Under the pieces are notes generated by a model. That model did no database searches. It worked only from the letters and a program-made list of their open reading frames with translations, and was not told the origin of the DNA. Positions 1-7,107 of a stretch of 40,310 nt of DNA are shown in pieces. The position numbers were made by a program, and so were the translations under genes. The number at the start of each line of letters is the position of its first letter. Position 1 is the first letter of the stretch. Source of the DNA: Xanthobacteraceae bacterium (lineage in GTDB: Bacteria > Pseudomonadota > Alphaproteobacteria > Rhizobiales > Xanthobacteraceae); the NCBI GenBank assembly GCA_030037645.1, contig JASHQI010000110.1, forward strand, positions 1 through 40,310, in the 5' to 3' direction.

Positions 1-132
1 GACGTGGTTCACAACGAACTCATCGAACCGCGTGGATATTTGAGTGCCCCCTGTTCTCGGCGGCGTTATGTACTCCTTGGTCCGCCCCTCTAGCGCGTTG
101 CGTAGCGCAATCACATAAGCCGGGCCGGCCAT
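1..132 (-). CDS. Hypothetical protein, 5' end only (cut by window edge)
   Basis: An open frame runs on the minus strand from an ATG at 132 to the window edge, 44 codons without a stop. It begins MAGPAYVIALRNALEG and continues with a mixed, soluble-looking composition. A GGAG-type ribosome binding site lies about 8 nt upstream of the ATG on the minus strand, which supports this start. Nothing in the visible part identifies a family. The call rests on the open frame and the binding site only, so it could be a chance ORF. Confidence 0.4.
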   Translation of the reverse strand, partial: MAGPAYVIALRNALEGRTKEYITPPRTGGTQISTRFDEFVVNHV

Positions 133-503
133 GGGATTGACTCTCCGTCCAGACATGCAGCAGCCTCGTACATTCCTAATGTAACCTAGTTTAGACTACA
201 ATATCAATCCTGAAACGAATGTCAAGCGCTGACCCGGCTCCATCATTTCGATGCGGCGACGGACTACTTGCAGGGGACCTGCAGCGTCTCCGAGTGGAAA
301 TTCGATGGACCGAGCTTAAGCGTAGTGCCAAATCGGAGAATGGCGGAGACGGCCTAATCTGATCGCGCCGTTGGACGTAAAATCATAGCGGCACGGCGAA
401 GCAATAGTGCCCATCTTTATCGACCGGGGCGCGCCAGTTAGATCAATGACTTGTCGCGCCCACACGTTTGGTGTCCGTCCAATAGACTTAACTCAACGAG
501 CGT
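133..503. other. Intergenic stretch without a recognised gene
   Basis: No convincing coding frame, RNA gene or repeat was seen in this 371-nt stretch. The promoter of the gene that leaves the window to the left should lie at its left end. Confidence 0.4.
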
Positions 504-740
504 CTAACTGTGCCCAAGAGTGATTAGTAAAGCCGTGCTAGGCGCAGGGTCTTTGGTTTCCCGCCGCGCTCCGGGATGACAGTCGAGCTTGCGTAGGTCG
601 ATGCTGGTCGTTGTCCGACAGGCCGGACAGTGCAGCCACAGAAACCAATGCCGTGCCGCGATGGCAGCGCCGATTCGCCGCCAACATCGCCAAGTTGCCC
701 GAGCTGCGGGAAGGTGGCACGAAGGCGTAGCGCGCGGAGT
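504..740 (-). pseudogene. Remnant of small zinc-ribbon protein (C-terminal part)
   Basis: On the minus strand one frame reads IGAAIAARHWFLWLHCPAC followed by RTTTSIDLRKLDCHPGA, and closes at 504. From memory, this matches the central part of a small zinc-ribbon protein common in Bradyrhizobium, with a CPxC knuckle, then S/AIDLRxLDxHP, then a second Cys pair. Here the second Cys pair is missing and no good start codon lies in frame. A different minus frame is open from 777 to 538 with an ATGA overlap to the gene before it, so a frameshift is possible. The matching N-terminus of the same family seems to lie at 1039-1149, so the two pieces may be halves of one broken gene. Left boundary is the stop codon; the right boundary is approximate. 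Confidence 0.35.
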
Positions 741-773
741 ACTGGCCCTTTTGAAAACTGAGGTGGTCCTTTT

Positions 774-1037
774 TCATCTAACGGATGGCCGATGGTGTAT
801 CAGCCACGCTAGAATTTCCGAAATTGGAGGAATGACGCCAATTGCGGACCCAAGGCAGGAAGCAGCTCCGAGCGCATATGTCCCCATCGTCGTCCAATAG
901 GCTCGCGGATTGTCTTTTCGCGCAAAAACTACCGTAGGCTTTCCGCGGTGGACTGAGTGCACATTGCCGGACCACAGCCCGAAAACCAGTGCGAGCCCAA
1001 ATGCTGCGCTCGCGACAATCAGGCTGAATGGATGCAT
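774..1037 (-). CDS. Small membrane protein, 87 aa, unknown function
   Basis: An 87-aa frame with a hydrophobic N-terminal segment at about residues 4-23, then a basic-polar stretch containing ARKDNPRAYW, then a second hydrophobic segment at about 52-80. The pattern of a polar loop with (K/R)xDNPxxYW before a transmembrane helix is typical of small bacterial inner-membrane proteins, so I think it is real, with both helices in the cytoplasmic membrane. Its ATG follows the stop of a 36-aa frame by one base, and its TGA overlaps the ATG of a further frame. This suggests translational coupling or an insertion into an older gene. No function can be assigned. Confidence 0.45.
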   Translation of the reverse strand: MHPFSLIVASAAFGLALVFGLWSGNVHSVHRGKPTVVFARKDNPRAYWTTMGTYALGAASCLGSAIGVIPPISEILAWLIHHRPSVR

Positions 1038-1038
1038 T

Positions 1039-1149
1039 TTATTTAGCGGGCTGCCTCAGTTGGTGGCTTCTTGTCGCGCGCCGCTCCGCCGCGGCCTTTT
1101 CGGCCGCGCGTCGGCGCCGGTCTTCCATCTTGCGGCGGTTGAAGCCCAT
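1039..1149 (-). pseudogene. N-terminal fragment of small zinc-ribbon protein
   Basis: A 36-aa minus-strand frame begins MGFNRRKMEDRRRRAAEKAA and ends at a TAA one base before the ATG of the 87-aa membrane protein. The MGFNRRKMEDxRRxAAEKEAAARRAT opening is one I associate with the N-terminus of a family of roughly 120-aa Bradyrhizobium zinc-ribbon proteins. The sequence diverges after RRAT and stops, and the zinc-ribbon half of the same family appears about 350 nt downstream at 504-740. I infer a gene split by insertion or rearrangement. It could instead be a short free-standing basic peptide gene. Confidence 0.4.
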
Positions 1150-1185
1150 GGCTGGGCAGTATGACCGAGCAGCAGACGGCCGCAG

Positions 1186-1953
1186 TTATTTTCTTAAGAG
1201 CGGCGGACTTGGAGGTGGAACAGGAGCGAAACTATAGTTCAGACCCACCGTGACCACATTGTCGGTCAACCGGCTGTTGATCGTCGTGGATATAAGGCCA
1301 TCACTCGAAACAACCGTATCGGTGAACGAGCCAAAATCAAGATACAGGTATTGAAGTTGCGCGCTCCAACGCGGGGAGAGTGCCGTCGCAATGCCGCCTC
1401 CTACAGTCCATCCGGCGCGAATGAGATCATGTGAGCCTGCCCCAATAAATGGGCTCGTCACTGTATTGCTCTCATCAATTCCACCATATGCCAAGCCGCC
1501 GGTTGCGTAGACACGCCAGTCGTTGGCCGGCGTGAAGCCGATGCTTCCCCTTGCCGTGCCAAACCACGGTAATTTCACGCTATGATCATCCGTGACGGTC
1601 GCTATGACTGGGTCTGCGACCACTGTAATCGGCACCCCGACGACCGCCTCGCTCGCCAAGCTTGAGACTTGAAAGTCGGTCGCCAAGCCATAGACCCAAT
1701 TGCCAACCTGCCAATTGTAACCGGCCTGAACACCACCGACGATGCCGCTCATGCTTTGTCTGCCGGAGGCTGAAGGGTCATTCAACAGCAAGGTGTCAAG
1801 GACATCGTAGTTGCTCTTCACCGATCCCCAGCCGCCGCCGGCATTGGCGCCGATGTAAAAGCCGCTCCAATCGTATGCGGGAGGTGCGGCGAGCGCGCTG
1901 TAAGAGACGAGCGACACCAGAGCAACAGTCGACAACAACAGCCTCTTCGTCAT
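1186..1953 (-). CDS. Outer-membrane beta-barrel protein (Omp25/Omp31-like porin family)
   Basis: The 255-aa product starts MTKRLLLSTVALVSLVSYSALA, a clear Sec signal peptide with cleavage near ALA-APP. The mature protein opens with YDWSGFYIGANAGGGWG, the signature of the alphaproteobacterial OmpA-like eight-stranded barrel family (Omp25, Omp31, RopB). Alternating strands follow, including GGVQAGYNWQVGNWVYGLATDFQ, WFGTARGSIGF and WSAQLQYLYLDFG. It should sit in the outer membrane and act structurally or as a small pore. The open frame extends 28 codons further upstream, but the ATG at 1953 places the signal peptide at the N-terminus. The C-terminus ends in a Pro-rich tail and Lys rather than the aromatic residue usual for BAM recognition; the last strand (VVTVGLNYSF) ends in Phe just before the tail. 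Confidence 0.88.
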   Translation of the reverse strand: MTKRLLLSTVALVSLVSYSALAAPPAYDWSGFYIGANAGGGWGSVKSNYDVLDTLLLNDPSASGRQSMSGIVGGVQAGYNWQVGNWVYGLATDFQVSSLASEAVVGVPITVVADPVIATVTDDHSVKLPWFGTARGSIGFTPANDWRVYATGGLAYGGIDESNTVTSPFIGAGSHDLIRAGWTVGGGIATALSPRWSAQLQYLYLDFGSFTDTVVSSDGLISTTINSRLTDNVVTVGLNYSFAPVPPPSPPLLRK

Positions 1954-2124
1954 GGCAACACCAAGTCGCGTTATAGTTACGTAAAAACGTACCACGGCCT
2001 CCAGCCGCTTGACTGTTGCGACGCGGCCACAATCCACATGATTAGTTTTGTGTCCAAAGGGCGTTGGGGCCGTTTCGGCGCCGACCTCCGGGCGACAACA
2101 GAACGCCTGTTCAAGCGGAGATGT

Positions 2125-2628
2125 TCAGGAGAACGGATCGTATGGATATCCGGCATAGACCAGATTGGCGCCACTGCCGGTCAGCAGCCGTTCCATCTTC
2201 ACGACCGTTTCGCCAATCACGCTGGCCGGATGGCCGGATTGAATCTGGTGCTTTAGCTCAATGAGTGTCTGATTTGCGCCGTCGAGACGCTGTGCCAGGA
2301 TCGTCGCCACGTAAAAGAGTGCGGCGGGGTCGTGCGTGAGCAGCGTCGCCGCATCGGCGGCATGAAACTCCGAGGTTTCCAAGGCACGCACGTCCGCCGT
2401 ATGCGGCTGATCCAGCAATGCGGACAGCTCGCCGAACACAGCACCAGGCTCCGTTACCGTCGCGATTTCGGTGGAGTCCTTGACGATCGCAACCGCACCT
2501 TTCTTCAGAATCAGCAGCCGTCCGGTCTTCGTGCCGGCGCCGAACACTGTCTCGCCGGCATGAAACGTGGCGACAGGAAGAGTGGTGAGCCGCCCTCTGA
2601 AATCGGCACTGTCGGGTATGACGGGCAT
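2125..2628 (-). CDS. Stand-alone cyclic-nucleotide-binding domain protein
   Basis: The 167-aa product is a single Crp/Fnr-type cNMP-binding domain. It has the beta-roll with FHAGETVFGAGTKTGRLLILKKGAVAIVK, then the phosphate-binding cassette region PGAVFGELSALLDQPHTADVRALE, where GE-L-AL and the following TAxVRA element correspond to the cyclic-nucleotide-contacting loop. A helix follows (about residues 110-160, LAQRLDGANQTLIELKHQ). There is no helix-turn-helix, so it is not a Crp-like transcription factor; such free domains usually act as sensors or partners of another protein. A GGAG ribosome binding site lies about 9 nt before the ATG. A palindrome lies 27-42 nt upstream of the start. It follows the barrel-protein gene region on the same strand but 171 nt away, so an operon is uncertain. 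Confidence 0.8.
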   Translation of the reverse strand: MPVIPDSADFRGRLTTLPVATFHAGETVFGAGTKTGRLLILKKGAVAIVKDSTEIATVTEPGAVFGELSALLDQPHTADVRALETSEFHAADAATLLTHDPAALFYVATILAQRLDGANQTLIELKHQIQSGHPASVIGETVVKMERLLTGSGANLVYAGYPYDPFS

Positions 2629-2654
2629 GTTGAGTGGCTCCGTTTCACGGCCTC

Positions 2655-2670
2655 AGTTACGACCGTAACT
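2655..2670. promoter_or_regulatory. Perfect 7-bp inverted repeat upstream of the cNMP-domain gene
   Basis: AGTTACG, a 2-nt spacer AC, and CGTAACT form a perfect palindrome. It lies between 27 and 42 nt upstream of the ATG at 2628, a plausible operator position. No regulator is identified and a chance occurrence cannot be excluded. Confidence 0.3.
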
Positions 2671-3037
2671 TAAGTCCCCTGACGGCCTTCGAAACATCAC
2701 AGTTTGCGCCTTTTTGACCGTCCCGCAAGGCAGTTGCAGCGGAGACGCACCGTCGCGCGCGGTCTCCGCACGTCAAAGCTTTCGCGACGACCATCGCTAC
2801 TCTCGCCGCTCATTGCTTTGTGACAGCACCGCCGGCCGTCAAGTTTGGAGTCAATGATCTTGGCTCGCGCGTCGCGCCAGCAGAATTGAAGCGCGCCGGG
2901 CGCCCGGACCCGTTTCATCGATAATGCTCGGAATTCGTGGAGGCTCCGGCCCGAGCTGCGGCCAGCGATAATATTGCCGCGCGACAATCCCGCCACTTTG
3001 TGACGTGGATCAATTTCCGCCGGACGGCATTGGTTTT
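2671..3037. other. Intergenic stretch without a recognised gene
   Basis: No convincing gene was seen. A 99-codon minus-strand frame here has an Arg-rich composition typical of a chance frame in high-GC DNA. The promoter of the candidate small RNA should lie at the right end, but I could not identify clear -35 and -10 boxes. Confidence 0.35.
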
Positions 3038-3162
3038 AACCTAGCGGAAGCTAGGTTGACTGGGCGGCTCCCCATCCCCCGACGGTCCCACCGCCCAGTC
3101 AGATAAGCCTAGATGAGGCAACAAACTTAGTAGCCCCGAGCGTATCCCGCTTGGGGTTTTTT
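3038..3162 (+). ncRNA. Candidate structured small RNA
   Basis: Three hairpins follow each other on the plus strand. The first has 8-bp arms at 3038-3045 and 3050-3057 closed by a GGAA (GNRA) tetraloop. The second has perfect 10-bp arms, GACTGGGCGG at 3058-3067 and CCGCCCAGTC at 3091-3100, around a C-rich 23-nt loop (3068-3090) that contains CTCCCC and CCCCCG. The third is a Rho-independent terminator at 3134-3162. Hairpins one and two are directly adjacent and could stack. A C-rich loop that can pair with purine-rich ribosome binding sites, plus an own terminator, is the layout of many trans-acting alphaproteobacterial small RNAs. There is no coding frame fitting this structure and no gene directly downstream, which argues against a riboswitch. 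The 5' end is only estimated. Confidence 0.6.
3134..3162 (+). terminator. Rho-independent terminator of the candidate small RNA
   Basis: CCCCGAGCG (3134-3142) pairs with CGCTTGGGG (3148-3156) through one G-T wobble around a 5-nt loop, followed by six T residues at 3157-3162. The T-tract is on the plus strand, which fixes the direction. Confidence 0.8.
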
Positions 3163-3312
3163 CTGTGGCGATCCTGTGTCCGGGCTCCAGATTTCCACAC
3201 TTTGTGCCCTTTCGGTCACAGCGGGCCACGGAGCGAACAACGGTAAGCGACCACCTGGGCAGGCAAGCAAAGATGGGCCTCGACGCATTTTGCCGCCGCC
3301 TGCACGAAGGAG

Positions 3313-3441
3313 ATGCGTTCAAAACCTCATGTCGAAACCGGCCGCGCCACGGCCGCCAAGACTTATCTGCGTCAAGAAGTCACGATGCACGATGATCCCT
3401 TGGAATGCAGTCGGATCGCGGCTGCACCATCGCCGAAATAA
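3313..3441 (+). CDS. Possible 42-aa small protein, unknown function
   Basis: An ATG at 3313 opens a 42-codon frame, MRSKPHVETGRATAAKTYLR and on to a C-terminal IAAAPSPK. The composition is balanced for a small cytoplasmic protein. GAAGGAG directly abuts the ATG, which is closer than normal, so the start is not well supported. The TAA at 3439-3441 runs straight into a 13-bp hairpin that could end the transcript. I do not recognise the family and coding status is uncertain. Confidence 0.35.
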   Translation: MRSKPHVETGRATAAKTYLRQEVTMHDDPLECSRIAAAPSPK

Positions 3442-3473
3442 TAGGAGGGGCGGTCGCAGTCGCCCCTTCTATT
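3440..3473. terminator. 13-bp hairpin, possible terminator without T-tract
   Basis: AATAGGAGGGGCG (3440-3452) pairs with CGCCCCTTCTATT (3461-3473) with one G-T wobble and an 8-nt loop. There is no run of T after it, so it may stabilise a transcript end or be a repeat rather than an intrinsic terminator. Confidence 0.4.
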
Positions 3474-3949
3474 CGCAGTACGATGCAAAACTTAGAAGCA
3501 AAATTCGAGCGCGGTAAACGCCGTGCATGGAAGACGATTTTACGACTTGATCTGATCGCCCGCGAACAGATCGTTTCATAGAGTGCGGTATTGCACTTTT
3601 TTCATCGCGGCGTTGGGCGTTGCTCTCCGGGCGAAGAACAAATCGGTCTGCACGACCCGGCCGCACCGCTCACCGGGAGCGCATTCGCCCTTCAACGAGG
3701 AGCCGAAATCGAACGCTGCCGGTCGGCCCCGACAACGACAAATCGGCAAGGGTCCAGCCTCCACCGCCGCGATCGACGGTGCGGCGGGGGACTTCGGCAG
3801 GACAGCAGGTTGCGGTTCCGCCAAAAATTCTTCGTTCGGTCCCGTCTCTGCACGCAATTTGTCTTGTGAATGCCACAGAGCGGACCTACGGTTGCATCCG
3901 GGCAAGCAAGTCGTTGGGGAGGAAGAGGGCTGGTTTTGGGAGGAGAGTT
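3474..3949. other. Intergenic stretch without a confident gene
   Basis: Several frames are open on both strands here, as is normal in high-GC DNA, but none has a signal peptide, motif, good ribosome binding site or recognisable family. I treat the 476 nt as non-coding or decayed. The promoter of the 70-aa zinc-ribbon gene should lie at its right end. Confidence 0.35.
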
Positions 3950-4162
3950 ATGGCTCTGCACACCGAGACAACGGCGCGCAGCCGACTGGCCACGTACAAT
4001 AAGAACAGTTGCCCGCAATGCAGCCAATGGCTGCTGGCGCCCACATGGTCGGAATATCTGAGCGAACGGTGTGTGCGGCACACGTGGTCGTGTGATGCAT
4101 GCGGTTACGAATTCGAGACCGCGGTCTTTTTTCCTGCGGTAGCGGCAGCAAAAGCTGCTTAG
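3950..4162 (+). CDS. Small zinc-ribbon protein, 70 aa
   Basis: The ATG at 3950 follows an AGGAGAG ribosome binding site at 3941-3947, which sets the start although the frame is open further upstream. The 70-aa product has two Cys pairs, SCPQCSQWLL at residues 20-29 and WSCDACGYEFETAVFF at 46-61, arranged as a CxxC-x22-24-CxxC zinc ribbon, with a conserved-looking APTWSEYLSERCVRHTW between them. Small proteins of this kind are common in Bradyrhizobium relatives and have no assigned role; nucleic-acid or protein binding is only a guess. It converges with epmB, whose stop is 21 nt away. Confidence 0.75.
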   Translation: MALHTETTARSRLATYNKNSCPQCSQWLLAPTWSEYLSERCVRHTWSCDACGYEFETAVFFPAVAAAKAA

Positions 4163-4183
4163 CGTAGGGACGGACTTTCGCTG

Positions 4184-5257
4184 TCATCGTTCGAGGCCCC
4201 CGTCGCGATGCGATCGCGGTGGATAGTGGTGTCGTCTGCCGTTGAAGTCTTCGATGGTCGCGCCGTTGCGACCGAGATAGCTCGGTCCAATTGGCGACTT
4301 GCCGTAACCGCCGGGAATGTCGAGCACATAGGCGGGCTGGCACAGCCCCGAATAGCGGCCGCGGAGTGCGCGCATCAGGGCTTGGCCGGTCGCGATAGTG
4401 GTCCGCAGGTGCGCCGTGCCGGGCGCGAGATCCGCATGATGCAGGTAATAGGGTTTGATGCGGCATTCGACCAATGACCGCAGCAAGGCGCCCAGCGTCT
4501 CGGCGTCGTCGTTCACTCCGCGCAGCAGCACCGATTGCGACAGCATCGGAATGCCGGCATCGACCAAGCGCGCGCAGGCAGCGCGCACCTTTGCGGTCAG
4601 CTCGCGTGGGTGATTGGCATGCAGCACCACGAAGGTCGCCTTGTCGGTCCGCAGCGCGCGCACCGTTGCCGCCGTCACCCGTTCCGGCGCCGCCACCGGA
4701 ACGCGGGTGTGCACGCGGATCACCTTGACATGGTCGATCGCTGACAGCCGGCTCACGACATCCTTGAGCCGGCGGGGCGAGAGCACGAGTGGATCGCCCC
4801 CCGTCAAGATGACTTCCCAGACTTGCGGACAATCCCGGATGTAGTCGAGAGCGGTCGCGAGCGCCGCGGGCGATAGCGCTCCCCTGCCCTTGCCCGCCCC
4901 GACCATCTCGCGCCGAAAGCAGAACCGGCAATAGACCGCACAGATATTGACGAGCTTGAGCAGCACGCGGTCGGGATAGCGATGCACGATGCCTTCGACC
5001 GGGCTTCGCACCGCGTCGCCGATCGGATCACGGCTCTCTTGCGGCTGGTGCCGAAGCTCACGGGCATCGGGCACGAACTGCCGGGCGATCGGATCGTGGG
5101 GATCGGTCGGATCGATCAAGTCGGCAATGGCCGGCGTTATCGCCACTGCGTAGCGGGCGGCGACCGCCTGCAGCGCGGCAATCGGCTCGCGGGCGACGAA
5201 CTGTGCATCGCCGAGCGCGGTCGGCGTGTGCAAGGATTTGTTGCTGACGGCACTCAT
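4184..5257 (-). CDS. epmB: EF-P beta-lysylation radical SAM enzyme EpmB (lysine 2,3-aminomutase family)
   Basis: The 357-aa product is a short lysine 2,3-aminomutase homologue. It has the radical-SAM cluster Cys residues C106, C110 and C113 in NICAVYCRFCFRRE, the GGDPL motif (LTGGDPLVLS), and the PLP-binding lysine K320 in DIPGGYGKSPIGPSY. EpmB converts (S)-alpha-lysine to (R)-beta-lysine, which EpmA then attaches to elongation factor P. Length agrees with EpmB (about 340) rather than with the longer catabolic aminomutases. The assignment is strengthened by epmA and efp within 4 kb. A GAGG ribosome binding site lies 6 nt before the ATG. It is divergent from the ThDP gene, with 133 nt between them that must hold both promoters. 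It is a catabolic lysine aminomutase only if the nearby genes are ignored. Confidence 0.93.
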   Translation of the reverse strand: MSAVSNKSLHTPTALGDAQFVAREPIAALQAVAARYAVAITPAIADLIDPTDPHDPIARQFVPDARELRHQPQESRDPIGDAVRSPVEGIVHRYPDRVLLKLVNICAVYCRFCFRREMVGAGKGRGALSPAALATALDYIRDCPQVWEVILTGGDPLVLSPRRLKDVVSRLSAIDHVKVIRVHTRVPVAAPERVTAATVRALRTDKATFVVLHANHPRELTAKVRAACARLVDAGIPMLSQSVLLRGVNDDAETLGALLRSLVECRIKPYYLHHADLAPGTAHLRTTIATGQALMRALRGRYSGLCQPAYVLDIPGGYGKSPIGPSYLGRNGATIEDFNGRRHHYPPRSHRDGGLER

Positions 5258-5390
5258 GGATGGCCTCGATTCATGGGATCATGGCCCTTATGCTCGAAGC
5301 GGTACTTGGCAAGCAAGCCGGGCATTGTTACGGAAAAGCCGAGTTCGGCATTCGTTCGAACGCGTGCGGCCGAGCAGTAAGGACAGCCAG

Positions 5391-7088
5391 ATGAAGAATT
5401 ATATGGACGGCGGAGAAGCGATCCTGGAGGCGTTCCGCAAGCTGAAGATCGACTACATCATGTCATCTCCGGGATCGGAATGGTCGCCGATCTGGGAAGC
5501 CCTGGTGAGACAAAAAGTCGGTAACCGGCAGGGCCCCACATACATCGACTCCTGGCACGAGACGCTCGCCGTCAATATGGCGACCGGCTACACCCTGATC
5601 ACCGGCCGCCCGCAAGCCGTCCTGGTTCACGCCGGCGTCGGGCTGTTGCAAGGCAGCATGGGCGTGCACGGCGCGCTCCAGTCCGAAGTCCCGATGATCG
5701 TCATGTCGGGTGAATCGCAGACGCTCGGCGAAAACCCCGATCTCGACATCGAGCAGCAATGGTACGGCGGCATCAGCGTCGGCGGCGCCGAGCGCTACGT
5801 CGAGAACATCACCAAATGGGCGCGGCAGGTGACCAGCCCCTACACGCTGTATGAGACCGTGATCCGTGCCGGCGAAATGGCGCAGCGCACGCCGAAAGGA
5901 CCGATCTATCTCAACGTCGCCCTCGAGCACATGCTGCACGACTGGACGCCGCCGGCCAACGAGCGCGACGTGCCGTTCGCACCGCACGTGCAACCGCATC
6001 CCAGCGAAGTGGAGAAAATCGCGTCACTCCTCTTGGCTGCAAAAAATCCCATCATTGTCGCCGAGCAGTCCGGCCGCGATCCCGCGGCCTTCAAGGCGCT
6101 GGTCGATCTGGCCGACCTGCTTGGGATTCCGGTGACCTGGGGCCGCGGCGCGAACTTTGCCAATTTCCCCACCAATCATCCGCTCTATCTCGGCGTCGCG
6201 AACTATAAACACCTCGCGGATGCCGATCTCATCCTTCTGGTTGGCGGACGCATCCCTTGGTATCCGCCGCACGTGCGCCCGAGCAAGGGCAAGATCGTTT
6301 CGATCAACGAAAATCAGTTCAAGGGCCACATGATCTATCAGCAGCTACATGCTGACGCTTATCTCGAAGGCGAGATTGCCGCCTCGCTGCAAATGCTGGC
6401 GCAGGCCGCGCGCGCCTCGAAGATCGACGCCGAAGCGGTCAAGCGGCGCCGCGAGAAATGGACACGCGAGCACGACGCCGTCGTTGCCGCCCTCAACGCC
6501 GAGAAGGCCAAGGCCCGCGGCAACGGCAAGGCGATCGATCCGCTCGAACTGATCGCCACGCTCGGCGAGACCATGCCGGCCGATACGATCTACGTCGACG
6601 AGACCATCCTGCATGGCCCGGTGCTGCGCCAGCATCTGCCCTTCACCACGCCGCAGAGCTTTTTCCGCGGCTTCGGCGGACTCGGCCAGGGCATCGGCAC
6701 CGCGCTCGGCGTCAAGCTCGCCGCGCCCGAGCGGCCGGTTGCACTGCTCATCGGCGACGGCGGCTTCCTCTACAATCCGGTGATACAGGCGCTCGGCGCC
6801 TCGAAGCAGCACAAGCTGCCGATCCTGATCGTGATCTTCAACAACAAGGGCTACATGGCGATGCAGAAAGGCCACGTCCATCACTATCCGGACGGTGCCG
6901 CCGTGAATGCCAAGATCCATCTCGGCTCGAAACTCAATGGTTTCGATTACGCCGAACTTGGTGCGCATTTCGATCTTCACGGTGAACGCGTGGAGCAGTC
7001 GGACAAGCTCAAAAGCGCGCTGCAGGCGGCGTTGAAGAAAGTGCAGGACGGCACGACGGCCATCCTCAATGTGGTCGTCAGCCGATAA
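5391..7088 (+). CDS. Thiamine-diphosphate-dependent enzyme (acetolactate synthase / 2-oxoacid decarboxylase superfamily)
   Basis: The 565-aa product has the three-domain layout of the ThDP superfamily. The N-terminal Pyr domain carries the cofactor-activating Glu57 in DSWHETLAVNMATGY. A central domain covers about residues 190-330. The C-terminal PP domain has the GDG...NN motif, G455-D456-G457 to N484-N485 in VIFNNKGYMAMQKGHVHH. The reaction should be decarboxylation or carboligation of a 2-oxoacid in the cytoplasm; the substrate cannot be read from the sequence. The ATG at 5391 is preceded by TAAGGA about 8 nt upstream, and the frame upstream of it has no family features. It sits inside the EF-P modification locus, convergent with epmA (19 nt apart), and shares no obvious role with its neighbours. 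A second, clearly divergent member lies at 13293-15101. Confidence 0.85.
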   Translation: MKNYMDGGEAILEAFRKLKIDYIMSSPGSEWSPIWEALVRQKVGNRQGPTYIDSWHETLAVNMATGYTLITGRPQAVLVHAGVGLLQGSMGVHGALQSEVPMIVMSGESQTLGENPDLDIEQQWYGGISVGGAERYVENITKWARQVTSPYTLYETVIRAGEMAQRTPKGPIYLNVALEHMLHDWTPPANERDVPFAPHVQPHPSEVEKIASLLLAAKNPIIVAEQSGRDPAAFKALVDLADLLGIPVTWGRGANFANFPTNHPLYLGVANYKHLADADLILLVGGRIPWYPPHVRPSKGKIVSINENQFKGHMIYQQLHADAYLEGEIAASLQMLAQAARASKIDAEAVKRRREKWTREHDAVVAALNAEKAKARGNGKAIDPLELIATLGETMPADTIYVDETILHGPVLRQHLPFTTPQSFFRGFGGLGQGIGTALGVKLAAPERPVALLIGDGGFLYNPVIQALGASKQHKLPILIVIFNNKGYMAMQKGHVHHYPDGAAVNAKIHLGSKLNGFDYAELGAHFDLHGERVEQSDKLKSALQAALKKVQDGTTAILNVVVSR

Positions 7089-7107
7089 GCGCTCCAAGTC
7101 GCGGGTT

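Noticed and set aside
2697-2996. 99-codon minus-strand frame before the cNMP-domain gene
   Set aside because: Arg-rich, no start signals and no recognisable feature; it lies in an otherwise empty gap.
3583-4002. Long plus-strand frame (139 codons) overlapping the 70-aa zinc-ribbon gene
   Set aside because: No ribosome binding site or family feature, Arg/Pro/Gly-rich composition, and it overlaps a better-supported gene in another frame.
3948-4931. 327-codon minus-strand frame across the 70-aa gene and epmB
   Set aside because: It is a shifted reading of epmB with Arg/Ala-rich low-quality composition; epmB has all catalytic motifs.
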